A DNA stretch of 64,000 bases from Seohaeicola sp024304985. GTDB lineage: Bacteria > Pseudomonadota > Alphaproteobacteria > Rhodobacterales > Rhodobacteraceae. This document shows positions 7,632-17,017 of the stretch, in pieces (the stretch's first letter is position 1; each line of letters starts with the position of its first letter). Position numbers and translations under genes: made by a program. The notes below the pieces were generated by a model. The model ran no database searches. It saw only the letters and a list, made by a program, of their open reading frames with translations, and was not told the DNA's origin. The DNA is taken from the NCBI RefSeq assembly GCF_028802875.1, contig NZ_JARAMP010000013.1, forward strand, positions 62,001 to 126,000, written 5' to 3'.

Positions 7632-8312
7632 ATGTCGATCTGGACCCGCATCATGGACGCGCTGGGCGCGCTGACCTCGGGCGAGGGGCTGAGCGCGGTC
7701 TTTGACCGGCTGAGCACCCCGCCCGAGCGTTCTGTCGCCTTTACGATCGCGGTGATCGCGCTGGGGGCCAAGATGGCCAAGGCCGATGGACAGGTGACCC
7801 GCGACGAGGTGGCGGCCTTTCGCGAGGTGTTTCATATCCCGCCCGAAGATGAAAAGGACGCGGCGCGCGTTTTCAATCTGGCGCGGCAGGATGTGGCGGG
7901 CTACCGCGCCTATGCCGCCAAGATCCGCGCCATGTTCGGCGAGGACAGCGAAACGCTTTGCGATGTGATGGAGGGGTTGTTTCACATCGCTGTGGCCGAT
8001 GGGCGCTATCACCCGTCCGAGAATGATTTTCTGGCCGAGGTGGCCGACGCGTTCGGCCTGCCGGAAGCGCGTTTCCGCAGCCTGCGCGGTCGTTTTGTCC
8101 CCGATGCCATGGGTGATCCCTATGACATCCTGGGCGTCAGCCCCGATATGCCGATGGACCAGATCCGTGCCGCATGGAAGCGGCTGGTGCGTGAGACTCA
8201 TCCCGATGCGATGGTGGCGCGCGGCCTGCCGGAAGAAGCCGTGCAGCTGGCCGAGCGGCGCATGGTTGATATCAACCGTGCCTGGTCCGAGATCGAGGCG
8301 GCGCGTGGCTGA
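7632..8312 (+). CDS. TerB-DnaJ (DjlA-like) co-chaperone
   Basis: This is a 226-residue soluble protein. The first two thirds form an all-helical TerB-like region with acidic patches (AKADGQVTRDE, AVADGRYHPSEND). The C-terminal third is a J-domain (PYDILGVSPDMPMDQIRAAWKRLVRETHPDAM) with the HPD tripeptide that stimulates DnaK ATPase. Unlike enterobacterial DjlA there is no N-terminal membrane segment. A GTG two codons earlier (7626) is an alternative start. The stop overlaps the next start (TGATG). Confidence 0.85.
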   Translation: MSIWTRIMDALGALTSGEGLSAVFDRLSTPPERSVAFTIAVIALGAKMAKADGQVTRDEVAAFREVFHIPPEDEKDAARVFNLARQDVAGYRAYAAKIRAMFGEDSETLCDVMEGLFHIAVADGRYHPSENDFLAEVADAFGLPEARFRSLRGRFVPDAMGDPYDILGVSPDMPMDQIRAAWKRLVRETHPDAMVARGLPEEAVQLAERRMVDINRAWSEIEAARG

Positions 8313-9340
8313 TGCGGATCGCGACATATAACGTCGAGTGGTTCAATTCCCTGTTCGATGATGCGGGCCAACCCTTTGCCGACGATGAGCCTTCAGGACG
8401 GCAGGGGATCAGCCGGGCGCGGCAGCTTGAGGCGCTGGGGATTGTCTTTACCGCGTTGAATGCGGATTTGGTGATGGTGATCGAAGCGCCAGACCACAAT
8501 GGGCGACGGTCCACGGTGACAGCGCTGGAGCGCTTTGCCGCGATTTTTGATCTGCGCACGAAACAGTCGATCATCGGCTTTCCCAACGACACGCAGCAGG
8601 AAATTGCGCTGATGTTCGACCCTTTCGTGGTGACGCCGCGGCATGACCCTTTGGGGGAAGCCACCGGAAAGAAAGGGTCGGACAGTGATCCGCGCTTTGA
8701 CGGGGTGTTGCGGATCGACCTTGATCTGGACGGGACGGAAGATCTGATCAGCTTTTCCAAGCCGCCGCTGGAGCTGGAGCTGGTCACGGCGCAGGGCGAT
8801 GTGTTGCGGATGATCGGGGCGCATCTGAAATCGAAGGCACCGCATGGCGCGCGGGGGCATGATGCGGTGATGCGTCTGGCGATCGCAAATCGGCGCAAGC
8901 AGATGGCGCAGGCGGTCTGGCTGAGGCGGCGCGTGGCGTGGCATCTGGATCAGGGCGAGAGCCTGATCCTGCTGGGTGATCTGAACGACGGTCCGGGGTT
9001 AGATGAATATGAAGGTCTGTTCGGCCGCTCGTCGGTCGAGGTCGTGATGGGGCCTGCGGGCGACCGCGGGCTGTTCGACCCCCATGCGCGCGAGGCGGTC
9101 CAACGACGGCCCGGCATGGCCAGCCCCACAAGCGCGCGCTTTTTTATCCAGCACGAGGATCGGTATCTCGAGGCGCTGCTGGACTATATCATGATCTCGC
9201 CCGATCTGATGGACAAACGTCCGCGCTGGCGGATATGGCATCCGTTCAATGATCCGTCCTGCTGGCATGTGCCGGAACTGCGCGACGCGCTGATCGACGC
9301 GTCGGATCACTATCCGGTGACGCTGGATATTGATCTGTGA
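8312..9340 (+). CDS. Endonuclease/exonuclease/phosphatase-family hydrolase
   Basis: The 342-residue protein has the EEP fold landmarks in order: MRIATYNVEWFNSLF (first metal-binding Asn), VMVIEAPDHNGR (metal-binding Glu), LLGDLNDGPG (the catalytic D-x-N) and a terminal ASDHYPVTLDI (catalytic Asp-His pair). The set is complete, so it should be an active metal-dependent phosphodiesterase or nuclease. No signal peptide is seen. It starts in the stop codon of the co-chaperone gene (TGATG). The substrate (DNA, RNA, lipid or nucleotide) cannot be told. Confidence 0.85.
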   Translation: MRIATYNVEWFNSLFDDAGQPFADDEPSGRQGISRARQLEALGIVFTALNADLVMVIEAPDHNGRRSTVTALERFAAIFDLRTKQSIIGFPNDTQQEIALMFDPFVVTPRHDPLGEATGKKGSDSDPRFDGVLRIDLDLDGTEDLISFSKPPLELELVTAQGDVLRMIGAHLKSKAPHGARGHDAVMRLAIANRRKQMAQAVWLRRRVAWHLDQGESLILLGDLNDGPGLDEYEGLFGRSSVEVVMGPAGDRGLFDPHAREAVQRRPGMASPTSARFFIQHEDRYLEALLDYIMISPDLMDKRPRWRIWHPFNDPSCWHVPELRDALIDASDHYPVTLDIDL

Positions 9341-9376
9341 CTTATCAGCAGGATGGTTCTGCCCTATATTGATGGG

Positions 9377-9775
9377 ATGAAACAGACCTTTGCTCTTGCC
9401 GGCCTTATGGCCCTCATGCTGGCTGTGGCACCGCTACAGGCGCAGGATGATGCCCCGTCCGAGCCCCCCACGCAGGACAGCGCAGATGAGGGGCTGAGCC
9501 TGATGGAACGGGGCGCGCGGATGTTTCTGGACGGCATGCGCCGCGAGATGGAACCCGCGCTGCGTGATCTGGGCGACATGCTGGCGACGATGGGGCCCGC
9601 GATGCAGGAGTTTTTGCAAGAGATGGGGCCGGCCATGGCCGCGTTGCTGGACCGTGTCGGGGATCTGTCTGCCTATCAGGCGCCCGAACTGCTGCCCAAT
9701 GGGGATATCATCATCCGCCGCAAACCCGAGGCCGGACCCTTGTCACCCCCGCAGGACGGTGAGATCGACATCTGA
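9377..9775 (+). CDS. Small exported protein of unknown function
   Basis: The 132-residue product has a signal peptide (MKQTFALAGLMALMLAVAP, cleavage near LQAQDD). An acidic linker follows, then an amphipathic Met-rich helical region (RMFLDGMRREMEPALRDLGD, MGPAMQEFLQEMGPAMAALL) and a short conserved-looking tail (YQAPELLPNGDIIIRRKP). It has no nucleotide-binding motif, although relatives are sometimes labelled as ATPases. A start at 9353 would place charged residues before the signal, so 9377 is preferred. It is convergent with ppx. Confidence 0.65.
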   Translation: MKQTFALAGLMALMLAVAPLQAQDDAPSEPPTQDSADEGLSLMERGARMFLDGMRREMEPALRDLGDMLATMGPAMQEFLQEMGPAMAALLDRVGDLSAYQAPELLPNGDIIIRRKPEAGPLSPPQDGEIDI

Positions 9776-9787
9776 CGCCGCCCGGTC

Positions 9788-11332
9788 TCAGCCCTTGATC
9801 CGCACATCCGTCTGCGCGCACAGGGATGCGGCCAGCGACAGGAACCGCGCTTCTGCCACTTCGCCGAAAAGCGGGCTTGCCGCTTCGGTCAGGTGCAGTT
9901 CCAGCAGTTTCTTTTTCGGGAACCACCGCAACTGGCCCATAGGCGCGTTCTTTTGCAGCCAGAGCATCGCGCCGAACCGCATCGCCTTGCCCACGACTTC
10001 GGCCTGATGCATGGCGGCCTCGTCCACCAGCTTGAACATCGGTTCGAACCGCGTGCCTTCGCGCTTGTTGGAGTAGCGGTGCAGCAGCGCGAGCCCCAGA
10101 AACACGCGTTCGGAGTGCTTCAATCCACCCAGATTGGCGCGCGTGGCATTGTCGAAACAGACCTCGGCGCGGTAATCGGGATGCGCGCGCCAGCTCACGT
10201 CATGCAGCAGGCAGGCGGCCTGGATCAGGCGTTTGCGTTCCAGCGGCGCGGATTTGAACAGCGGCAGGATGAATTCGTAAAGCTGCTTGCCGAAACCGGG
10301 CAGGCGGGCATCCTTGGCCTCGGCGAAATAGCACGATTCAATCAGCGGGTCGCGGTCGCGCAGGGATTGCGGCATCTGCTCGTAGAGCATCCCCTCGCGG
10401 ATGCCATAGCTGGAGACGGCGATGTCGCGCGGCTGGAAGGTCTTGACCACGGCCTTGAGCACCTCGCAGGCCAGCGGCACAAGGTCCATCCGTGCGGCGG
10501 AAACGCCGCAGCGGTTGCGCAATTCGACAGGATCATTGGCGTTGATGTAATCAATGGTGGCACTGATGGATTTCGCGCTCATCCTGTATTCATGCAGCAC
10601 ATGCAGGGGATATCCGCGTCGTTCCATGTCGATCCGGGCAATCGCGCGCCACGAGCCGCCTACAAGAAACAGGCGGTTCTTTTGCGGTCCCAGCGTTTCG
10701 GCCAGATTCTCCAGCACCGCCTTGATATGGGCCTTGCGGCCCTTCTTGCCTCCCGGCACAGACCGCAGCTTGAGCGGGCCCAGCGGCGAGGTGACACGGC
10801 GGCCCACGTGGCCACCTGCGATCTCGGCCAGTTCCATCGACGCGCCGCCGATGTCGCAGACCAGCCCGTAGGAGCCGGGCCAGCCCAGAAGCACGCCTTG
10901 CGCGGACAGGCGGGCCTCTTCCTCGCCATCGACGACCCAAAGCTTCAGGCCGGTTTCCGCTTCGATCAGGGCCTGAAATTCCGGCCCATCCTCGGCCTCG
11001 CGCATGGCGGCTGTGGCGACAGCCGTCAGGGGCGCGATATCCATGCCCTCGGCCAGTTTCTGGAACCGGCGCAAGGCGTCTAGCGCGCGGATACGGCCAC
11101 GCGGGTTCAGGCGACCGGTTTCGGCCAGCCCTTCACCAAGGGCGCACATGATTTTCTCGTTGTAGAAATACGCTGGCGAACGCGCCGCACCATCGAACAC
11201 GACCAGACGGACCGAGTTCGATCCAACATCCACGACACCCACCCGCGCCAGCGCGCGGGAGGAGGCGTCATTGAACAAAGGCCGTCCAAAAGGGCCCCAA
11301 TCATGCGGGGCGGGTTCTGTCGTGCCGTCCAT
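9788..11332 (-). CDS. ppx: Exopolyphosphatase / guanosine pentaphosphatase family (Ppx/GppA)
   Basis: This hydrolyses terminal phosphates from inorganic polyphosphate and possibly pppGpp. The 514-residue protein has the ASKHA ATPase-like fold: phosphate-1 loop DVGSNSVRL (35-43), GLAETGRL, AMREAEDG, and phosphate-2 loop DIGGASMEL (160-168). The C-terminal half is HD-like (ACLLHDVSWRAHPDYR). The start at 11332 has AAGGAAAG upstream; a longer reading would overlap the ppk stop. It follows ppk by 50 bp on the same strand, so polymer synthesis and breakdown are co-transcribed. Confidence 0.93.
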   Translation of the reverse strand: MDGTTEPAPHDWGPFGRPLFNDASSRALARVGVVDVGSNSVRLVVFDGAARSPAYFYNEKIMCALGEGLAETGRLNPRGRIRALDALRRFQKLAEGMDIAPLTAVATAAMREAEDGPEFQALIEAETGLKLWVVDGEEEARLSAQGVLLGWPGSYGLVCDIGGASMELAEIAGGHVGRRVTSPLGPLKLRSVPGGKKGRKAHIKAVLENLAETLGPQKNRLFLVGGSWRAIARIDMERRGYPLHVLHEYRMSAKSISATIDYINANDPVELRNRCGVSAARMDLVPLACEVLKAVVKTFQPRDIAVSSYGIREGMLYEQMPQSLRDRDPLIESCYFAEAKDARLPGFGKQLYEFILPLFKSAPLERKRLIQAACLLHDVSWRAHPDYRAEVCFDNATRANLGGLKHSERVFLGLALLHRYSNKREGTRFEPMFKLVDEAAMHQAEVVGKAMRFGAMLWLQKNAPMGQLRWFPKKKLLELHLTEAASPLFGEVAEARFLSLAASLCAQTDVRIKG

Positions 11333-11382
11333 GCCGTCTTTCCTTGGTCCGTTCCCTAAATGCGCTGGAACGGGCGGGAAGG

Positions 11383-13557
11383 TCAATCATCCGTGTGGGT
11401 GAGTTTCGGAACGTCACCTGCACCCGCCGATCCACGTCCCGACAGCGAGGGGTTTTCCATGAAGAAGCGGTGGCAGTTGAAGGCGAATTCCCCTTCGGGC
11501 ACGGGGGCGCGCTGAAAATGCCCATCGGGCAGCATGACCCAGCTTTGCGCGACATCGGCCATGTTGGCCGCCATGATCTGACTGACGATCTGGGCCTTCA
11601 CGGTGGGATTCTCGATCTCGACCAGCGTTTCCACACGGCGGTTCAGGTTGCGCCCCATCCAGTCGGCCGAACTGATATAGACGCGCGCCTTTTTCGAGGG
11701 CAGGCCGTGGCCATTGCCGAAACAGACGATGCGCGAATGTTCCAGAAAGCGCCCGATGATGGATTTCACGCGGATATTCTCGGACAGACCCTTGATGCCG
11801 GGACGCAAGCCACAGATGCCGCGGATCACAAGGCTGATCTTCACGCCGCCCTGACTGGCCGCGTAAAGCGCGTCGATCACCTCGGGGTCGATCAGCGCGT
11901 TCATCTTGGCCCAGATTTCCGCCGGGCGCCCTTGCTTGGCATGCTCGATCTCGGCCGCGATCATCTCAAGCAGGCGCGGTTTCAGGCTGATGGGTGAGAT
12001 GGCCAGATTGTCCAGATGTTCGGGCTGGGCATAGCCCGACAGGTAGTTGAACACCTTGGTGGCATCGCGACCCAACTTTGGATCACAGGTGAACAGCGAC
12101 AGATCCGTATAGATGCGCGCGGTGATCGGGTGATAGTTGCCGGTGCCGTAATGAGTATAGGTGACCAGCGTGTCGCCTTCGCGGCGCACCACGGTGCTGA
12201 TTTTCGCGTGTGTTTTCAGGTCGATGAAGCCATAGACCACATGCGCCCCCGCGCGTTCCAGACGGCGGGACTGACGGATGTTTGCGGCCTCGTCAAAGCG
12301 CGCCTTCAACTCGACCAAGGCGGTGACGGATTTGCCATCCTCGGCCGCTTCGCACAGGGCCTCTACGATGGGCGAGTTGCGCGAGGTCCGGTAGAGCGTT
12401 TGCTTGATCGCCACAACATCGGGATCACGGGCCGCCTGTTGCAGAAACCGCACGACCATGTCGAAGGTTTCATAGGGGTGGTGCAGCAGCATGTCCTTCT
12501 GCCGCATGGCGGCGAACATGTCCCCGTCATGATCCTGCACCCGTTCGGGCACGCGCGGCGTGAACAGCGGCCAGAGCAGGTCGGGCCTTGCATCCAGCAC
12601 CAGTTCCTTGACGTCCGCGATGCCGATCATCCCATCCACCTCGACCACCTCATCGGTATCGACGTGCAACTCTTCCATGATGATCCGGCGCAGGGTTTCG
12701 GGGGCACCTGCGGTAATCTTCATCCGCACAACCTCGCCCCGGCGGCGGCGTTTCAGGGCCGTCTCGAACTCGCGCACCAGATCTTCGGCCTCTTCCTCGA
12801 CCTCAAGATCGCTGTCGCGCAGCACACGGAATGCGCAATGGCCCTTGACCGTATAGCCGGGAAAGAGGCTGTCCACATGCAGCAGCAGCAGCTCCTCAAG
12901 CGGCAGAAAACGGTGACCCGCCTCTGCTGTGGGCAGCGGCACGAAACGCGCGATCTGTGCCGGGATCGGCAAAAGCGCCCGCAGTGCGCGCTTGTCGCGG
13001 CGGCGTTCCAGTTGCAGCGCAAGGCTGAAGCCGGTGTTGGGGATGAAGGGAAAGGGATGCGCCGGGTCGATGGCCAGAGGTGACAAGACCGGAAAGACCT
13101 TGTTGAGGAAGATCGTGCCAAGCGCTTCCTTGTCATCATCCGACAGGGTGTGGCGGTCCAGCAGGGTGATCCGTTCCCCTTCCATCTCGCGGCGCAGCGC
13201 ATCGAAAACCTGCTGTTGGCGCATCATCAAGTTGCGCGCATCCTCGTTGATCAGCACCAGTTGTTCGGCGGGCGACAGGCCATCTGCGGCAGGGGTGGTA
13301 TTGCCTGCATGGGCCAGCTCGCGCAGGCCTGCCACGCGGACGGTGTAGAATTCATCAAGGTTCGTGGCCGAAATCGACAGGAACCGCACCCGTTCAAGCA
13401 GCGGCACGCGCGGGTTCTCGGCCTCTTCCAGCACACGCCAGTTGAAGCCCAGCCAGCTGAGTTCACGATTGTAGAACCGTCCCGGACCGGTCAGGTCAAG
13501 ATCAGGTATCTGGACCGGCGCATCAAACGGCGCCTTGAGGAAATCTGCATGTGTCAT
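11383..13557 (-). CDS. ppk: Polyphosphate kinase 1
   Basis: Ppk1 reversibly polymerises the gamma-phosphate of ATP into polyphosphate. The 724-residue protein opens with the N-terminal domain signature YNRELSWLGFNWRVLEEAENP. It carries the catalytic regions LKTHAKISTVVRR (the autophosphorylated histidine) and THYGTGNYHPITARIYTDLS, with RFLEHSRIVCFG and SSADWMGRNLNRRVE near the end. All key residues are present. The start at 13557 gives the usual length; upstream reading would be antisense to hdaA. The order on the minus strand is hdaA, ppk, ppx. Confidence 0.96.
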   Translation of the reverse strand: MTHADFLKAPFDAPVQIPDLDLTGPGRFYNRELSWLGFNWRVLEEAENPRVPLLERVRFLSISATNLDEFYTVRVAGLRELAHAGNTTPAADGLSPAEQLVLINEDARNLMMRQQQVFDALRREMEGERITLLDRHTLSDDDKEALGTIFLNKVFPVLSPLAIDPAHPFPFIPNTGFSLALQLERRRDKRALRALLPIPAQIARFVPLPTAEAGHRFLPLEELLLLHVDSLFPGYTVKGHCAFRVLRDSDLEVEEEAEDLVREFETALKRRRRGEVVRMKITAGAPETLRRIIMEELHVDTDEVVEVDGMIGIADVKELVLDARPDLLWPLFTPRVPERVQDHDGDMFAAMRQKDMLLHHPYETFDMVVRFLQQAARDPDVVAIKQTLYRTSRNSPIVEALCEAAEDGKSVTALVELKARFDEAANIRQSRRLERAGAHVVYGFIDLKTHAKISTVVRREGDTLVTYTHYGTGNYHPITARIYTDLSLFTCDPKLGRDATKVFNYLSGYAQPEHLDNLAISPISLKPRLLEMIAAEIEHAKQGRPAEIWAKMNALIDPEVIDALYAASQGGVKISLVIRGICGLRPGIKGLSENIRVKSIIGRFLEHSRIVCFGNGHGLPSKKARVYISSADWMGRNLNRRVETLVEIENPTVKAQIVSQIMAANMADVAQSWVMLPDGHFQRAPVPEGEFAFNCHRFFMENPSLSGRGSAGAGDVPKLTHTDD

Positions 13558-13606
13558 GAGCGGCTTATGCTGCCTGTTTGTGACGGTTCGGTAACGGATG
13601 CTGCGC

Positions 13607-14308
13607 TTAGTCCGGCGAATTGTCCAGAAGGCCCGGCTGGATGAATCGCTCCATGACGTCGGCCGCCAGTTTGCGGTTGATCGGGCGGCCCTGCGCCAGT
13701 GCGGCGGCGTCCAGCGCGGCGACAAGCTGGCGGGCGCTGTCGAAGGACCGGTCCATGCGCGTCACAAGATAGGGGATCGTATCGGGCGTCGGAATCAGTT
13801 GACGGTCCGCAAACAGCTTGGCCAGAAGCGCCGTCAGCAGACGGTCGTCGGGGGCTTCCAGACGTGTGGCCTGCGTGCCCTGCATCCGGCTGGCCAGATC
13901 GGGCAGGGTCAGCCCCCAATGCGCGGCGGGCCGGTCGGCGGTCAGCAGCAGGGAGTGTCCCTCGGCCAGTGTCAGGTTGTGCAGGTGAAACAGCGCATTC
14001 TCGGCGGCGGTGTCGCCCGCGATCAACGGCACATCCTCGACTGCGACGGGGCCAGAGGCGAGGTCTGGAATGTCGGCCCCGGCAAGGGCGCGCGCCTCGA
14101 CGATTCGTGCGCCAGCAGCCTGCGCCCAGACATGGGCCAGATGGGTCTTGCCTGCGCCCTTGGGACCTTCCAGCACCAGCTTGCGACCCGGCCAGTCACG
14201 CCACCCTTCGATCAGGGCGACGGCCATGGCATTGGCGGGGGCCACGAAGAAATCCTCGCGCCCAAGTGCGGCCCGCACCGGCAGATCGAAACTCAATTGC
14301 CGGTGCAT
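13607..14308 (-). CDS. hdaA: DnaA regulatory inactivator HdaA
   Basis: HdaA binds the DNA-loaded beta clamp and promotes hydrolysis of ATP on DnaA, which prevents over-initiation of replication. The 233-residue protein starts with the clamp-binding peptide QLSFDLP (residues 4-10) and contains an AAA+ core with Walker A GPKGAGKT (48-55) and the sensor region LLTADRPAAHW. Arg-rich motifs near the C-terminus (RMDRSFDSARQLVAALD) match the DnaA-like lid. Its ATG overlaps the stop of the upstream permease gene (TGATG). Confidence 0.93.
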   Translation of the reverse strand: MHRQLSFDLPVRAALGREDFFVAPANAMAVALIEGWRDWPGRKLVLEGPKGAGKTHLAHVWAQAAGARIVEARALAGADIPDLASGPVAVEDVPLIAGDTAAENALFHLHNLTLAEGHSLLLTADRPAAHWGLTLPDLASRMQGTQATRLEAPDDRLLTALLAKLFADRQLIPTPDTIPYLVTRMDRSFDSARQLVAALDAAALAQGRPINRKLAADVMERFIQPGLLDNSPD

Positions 14309-15375
14309 CAGATGTCCTTGCGCGTGTCGACACCGCGATAGAGCAAGCTTTTCTTGTAGCCTCCTATGCCGAAGCGGGCGACGACGCCGATCACGGCGGC
14401 CACCGGCACGGCGACCAGCATCCCGACAAAGCCGAAGAGCGAGCCGAACACCGACAGCGCGAAGATCAGCCAGACCGGATGCAGGCCGACCGAACTGCCG
14501 ACCAGTTTGGGCGTCAGCACGTTGCCCTCGACGATCTGGCCCAGCACGAAGATGCCCGCGACCAACCCGATCGAGACCCAGTCGCCCCAGAACTGGAACA
14601 GGGCCAACCCGATGGCCAGTGCGCCACCGACCAGTGCGCCGACATAGGGAATGAAGGTCACCAGCCCCGCCAATGCACCGACGACCAGCCCGAACTGCAA
14701 GCCGACCAGCATCAGGGCCACCGCGTAATAGGTGCCAAGGATCAGACTGACCGTGCCCATGCCGCGGATGAAACTGGCCAGCGTCTTGTCAATCTCGGCC
14801 GCCAGATGGCGGATCGTTGGCGCGTGGTCCCGTGGCAGCAGGTCGTCCACCTTGGCGACCATGTTGTCCCAATCATAGAGCAGGTAGAAGGCCACGACCG
14901 GCACGATCACGAAGAGCAGCACGATCCCCACCAGCGAGTTGACCGAGGTCAGCACGGTGTTCAGCAATTCCCCCCCGCGTTCGCGGATCGTCTCGCCTAT
15001 CGAGATCAGCGACTGGCGCAGAACAGAATCCTCTTCGACCAGCGAGGGAAAGCGCGAGGTCAGAAAGCCCTGAAGGTTCTCGAACAGTTGCGGTGCCGTC
15101 TCGAACAGAGAAATAGCCTGCTGCACCAGCAAGGGGATCACCAGCAGCGCCATCAGCACAAAGATCAGCAGCGCGCTGAGCGTGATGATCGTCGTGGCCA
15201 GCGCGCGCGAGGCACCCATCCTTTCGATCCGGTCCGCCACCGGATCCAGAAAATAGGCAATCGCGCCGCCCAGAACGAAGGGCAGGATCACATCACCCAG
15301 AAACCACAGGATCACAAGGAACGCCGCCATGGCGATCCCCCAATAGCGGAACTGGTCTTTGACTGGCAGGGCCAT
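14308..15375 (-). CDS. AI-2E family (PerM-like) membrane permease
   Basis: The 355-residue protein has about seven or eight hydrophobic helices, with the pattern of two N-terminal helices, a soluble region (about 80-150), then a membrane block containing FVIVPVVAFYLLYDWD and the conserved C-terminal TPKLVGSSVGLHPVWLIFALSVFG. Members export signalling or small molecules, or act in Na+/H+ antiport; the substrate here is unknown. The gene heads the minus-strand operon with hdaA and faces proS across a 221-bp divergent region in which I find no convincing promoter match. Confidence 0.88.
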   Translation of the reverse strand: MALPVKDQFRYWGIAMAAFLVILWFLGDVILPFVLGGAIAYFLDPVADRIERMGASRALATTIITLSALLIFVLMALLVIPLLVQQAISLFETAPQLFENLQGFLTSRFPSLVEEDSVLRQSLISIGETIRERGGELLNTVLTSVNSLVGIVLLFVIVPVVAFYLLYDWDNMVAKVDDLLPRDHAPTIRHLAAEIDKTLASFIRGMGTVSLILGTYYAVALMLVGLQFGLVVGALAGLVTFIPYVGALVGGALAIGLALFQFWGDWVSIGLVAGIFVLGQIVEGNVLTPKLVGSSVGLHPVWLIFALSVFGSLFGFVGMLVAVPVAAVIGVVARFGIGGYKKSLLYRGVDTRKDI

Positions 15376-15596
15376 GCGCGCTCCTTGACGGTTTGGACCT
15401 ATGTCGCTTCAAGTGCCGGGCAATTCAAGACCCGACACAGAGGCAGGCATGGGGCGGGACGCGTTTTGCGGGCCCGCCGCCGACCTTGCGCCTTGCGTTT
15501 CGGCAGTATTGTGCCTGCATCGGGGGGCGCATCCTGCTTGCCTGATCCGGCCCGCTGCCCTAAACCGACGCAAATGCCAATCCCAAGGGGTCCATC

Positions 15597-16928
15597 ATGC
15601 GGTTGACGCGTTATTTCCTGCCAGTTCTGAAAGAAAATCCTGCCGAGGCGCAGATCGTGAGCCATCGGCTGATGCTGCGGGCGGGGATGATCAAGCAAAG
15701 CGCGGCGGGGATCTATTCCTGGCTTCCGCTGGGCTTCAAGGTGCTGCGCCGGATTGAGCAGATCGTGCATGAAGAACAGGTCCGCGCGGGGCATATCCCG
15801 ATGCTGATGCCGACGCTGCAGCCAGCGGATCTGTGGCGCGAAAGCGGGCGTTATGACGATTACGGGCAGGAGATGCTGCGCATCACCGACCGGCAGGACC
15901 GCGACATGCTCTATGGTCCCACCAACGAAGAGATGATCACCGACATCTTCCGCGCCCATGTGGGCAGCTACAAGGACCTGCCGCTGACGCTCTATCACAT
16001 CCAGTGGAAGTTCCGCGACGAGATGCGCCCGCGTTTCGGTGTGATGCGGGGCCGTGAGTTCCTGATGAAGGACGGCTACAATTTCGACGTGGACAAGGAG
16101 GCGGCGCTGCATGCCTATAACCGCCATCTGGTCAGCTATCTGCGCACCTATGAGCGCATGGGTCTGCAGGCCATTCCGATGCGCGCGGACTCTGGTCCTA
16201 TTGGCGGCGACGATACACATGAATTCCTTGTGCTGGCCGAGACCGGCGAGAGCGAGGTGTTCTATGACAGCGAAATCACCGATCTGAAATTCGGCGACCG
16301 CGCCATTGATTACGACAGTGTCGATCAGTGCCGCGCCGTGCTGGAGGAATTCACCAGCCGTTATGCCCGCACGGACGAGACGCATGACGAGGCGATCTTC
16401 AACCAGATCCCCGAAGAACGCCGCCGCACCGCGCGTGGCATCGAGGTGGGCCAGATCTTCTATTTCGGCACCAAGTATTCCGAGGCCATGGGCGCCACTG
16501 TGCAGACCGCCGATGGCACCAAGGTGCCCGTCCATATGGGCAGCCACGGGATCGGCGTCAGCCGTCTGGTCGGCGCGATCATCGAGGCCAGCCACGACGA
16601 CAAGGGCATCATCTGGCCCGAAGGTGTGACGCCCTTCCATTGCGGGATCGTGAACCTCAAGCAAGGGGATGCCGCCGCCGATGCCGCCTGCGAAGGGCTT
16701 TACAAGGCGATGGAGGCCGCAGGGCTTGAGCCGCTTTATGATGACCGCGAAGAACGTGCCGGTGCGAAATTCGCGACTATGGACCTGATCGGCCTGCCGT
16801 GGCGCATCACCGTCGGCCCGCGTGGTCTGGCAGCGGGTGTGGTCGAACTCACCTCGCGGCGCACGGGCGAAAGCGTGGAGCTGGCGCCCGAGGCCGCCGT
16901 GGCTCGGCTGGTCGAGATCTATCGCTGA
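15597..16928 (+). CDS. proS: Prolyl-tRNA synthetase, short form without the editing insertion
   Basis: This class II synthetase charges tRNA-Pro. All three class II motifs are visible: VRAGHIPMLMPTLQPADLWRESGR (motif 1 area), YHIQWKFRDEMRPRFGVMRGREFLMKD (motif 2) and GSHGIGVSRLVGAIIE (motif 3), then an anticodon-binding domain (about 335-443). The length of 443 residues, against about 570 in E. coli, shows that the INS cis-editing domain between motifs 2 and 3 is missing, as is usual in alphaproteobacteria; trans-editing factors would deal with mischarged tRNA. AAGGGG precedes the ATG. Confidence 0.97.
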   Translation: MRLTRYFLPVLKENPAEAQIVSHRLMLRAGMIKQSAAGIYSWLPLGFKVLRRIEQIVHEEQVRAGHIPMLMPTLQPADLWRESGRYDDYGQEMLRITDRQDRDMLYGPTNEEMITDIFRAHVGSYKDLPLTLYHIQWKFRDEMRPRFGVMRGREFLMKDGYNFDVDKEAALHAYNRHLVSYLRTYERMGLQAIPMRADSGPIGGDDTHEFLVLAETGESEVFYDSEITDLKFGDRAIDYDSVDQCRAVLEEFTSRYARTDETHDEAIFNQIPEERRRTARGIEVGQIFYFGTKYSEAMGATVQTADGTKVPVHMGSHGIGVSRLVGAIIEASHDDKGIIWPEGVTPFHCGIVNLKQGDAAADAACEGLYKAMEAAGLEPLYDDREERAGAKFATMDLIGLPWRITVGPRGLAAGVVELTSRRTGESVELAPEAAVARLVEIYR

Positions 16929-16945
16929 GGGCACCCGTCGCTCTT

Positions 16946-16991
16946 GGATATTTAAAGCAAGAAGAAGCAGGGGGCGGCGCTGTGCTGCCCC
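16946..16991 (+). repeat. Post-stop repeat, copy C, followed by a hairpin
   Basis: GGATATTT-AAA-GCAAGAAGAAG begins 18 bp after the proS stop. It is followed by a stem GGGGCGGC/GCTGCCCC (16971-16991, one G-U pair). The hairpin resembles hairpin I of the composite copies but lies 3' of the core motif instead of 5'. No T-tract is present. Confidence 0.75.
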
Positions 16992-17017
16992 TTTGTCCGG
17001 CAGGGAAGGGAACGCAG

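Noticed and set aside
13699..15606. Plus-strand open frame of 635 codons opposite hdaA and the permease gene
   Set aside because: Covers two convincing minus-strand genes and their junction; composition is that of antisense noise.
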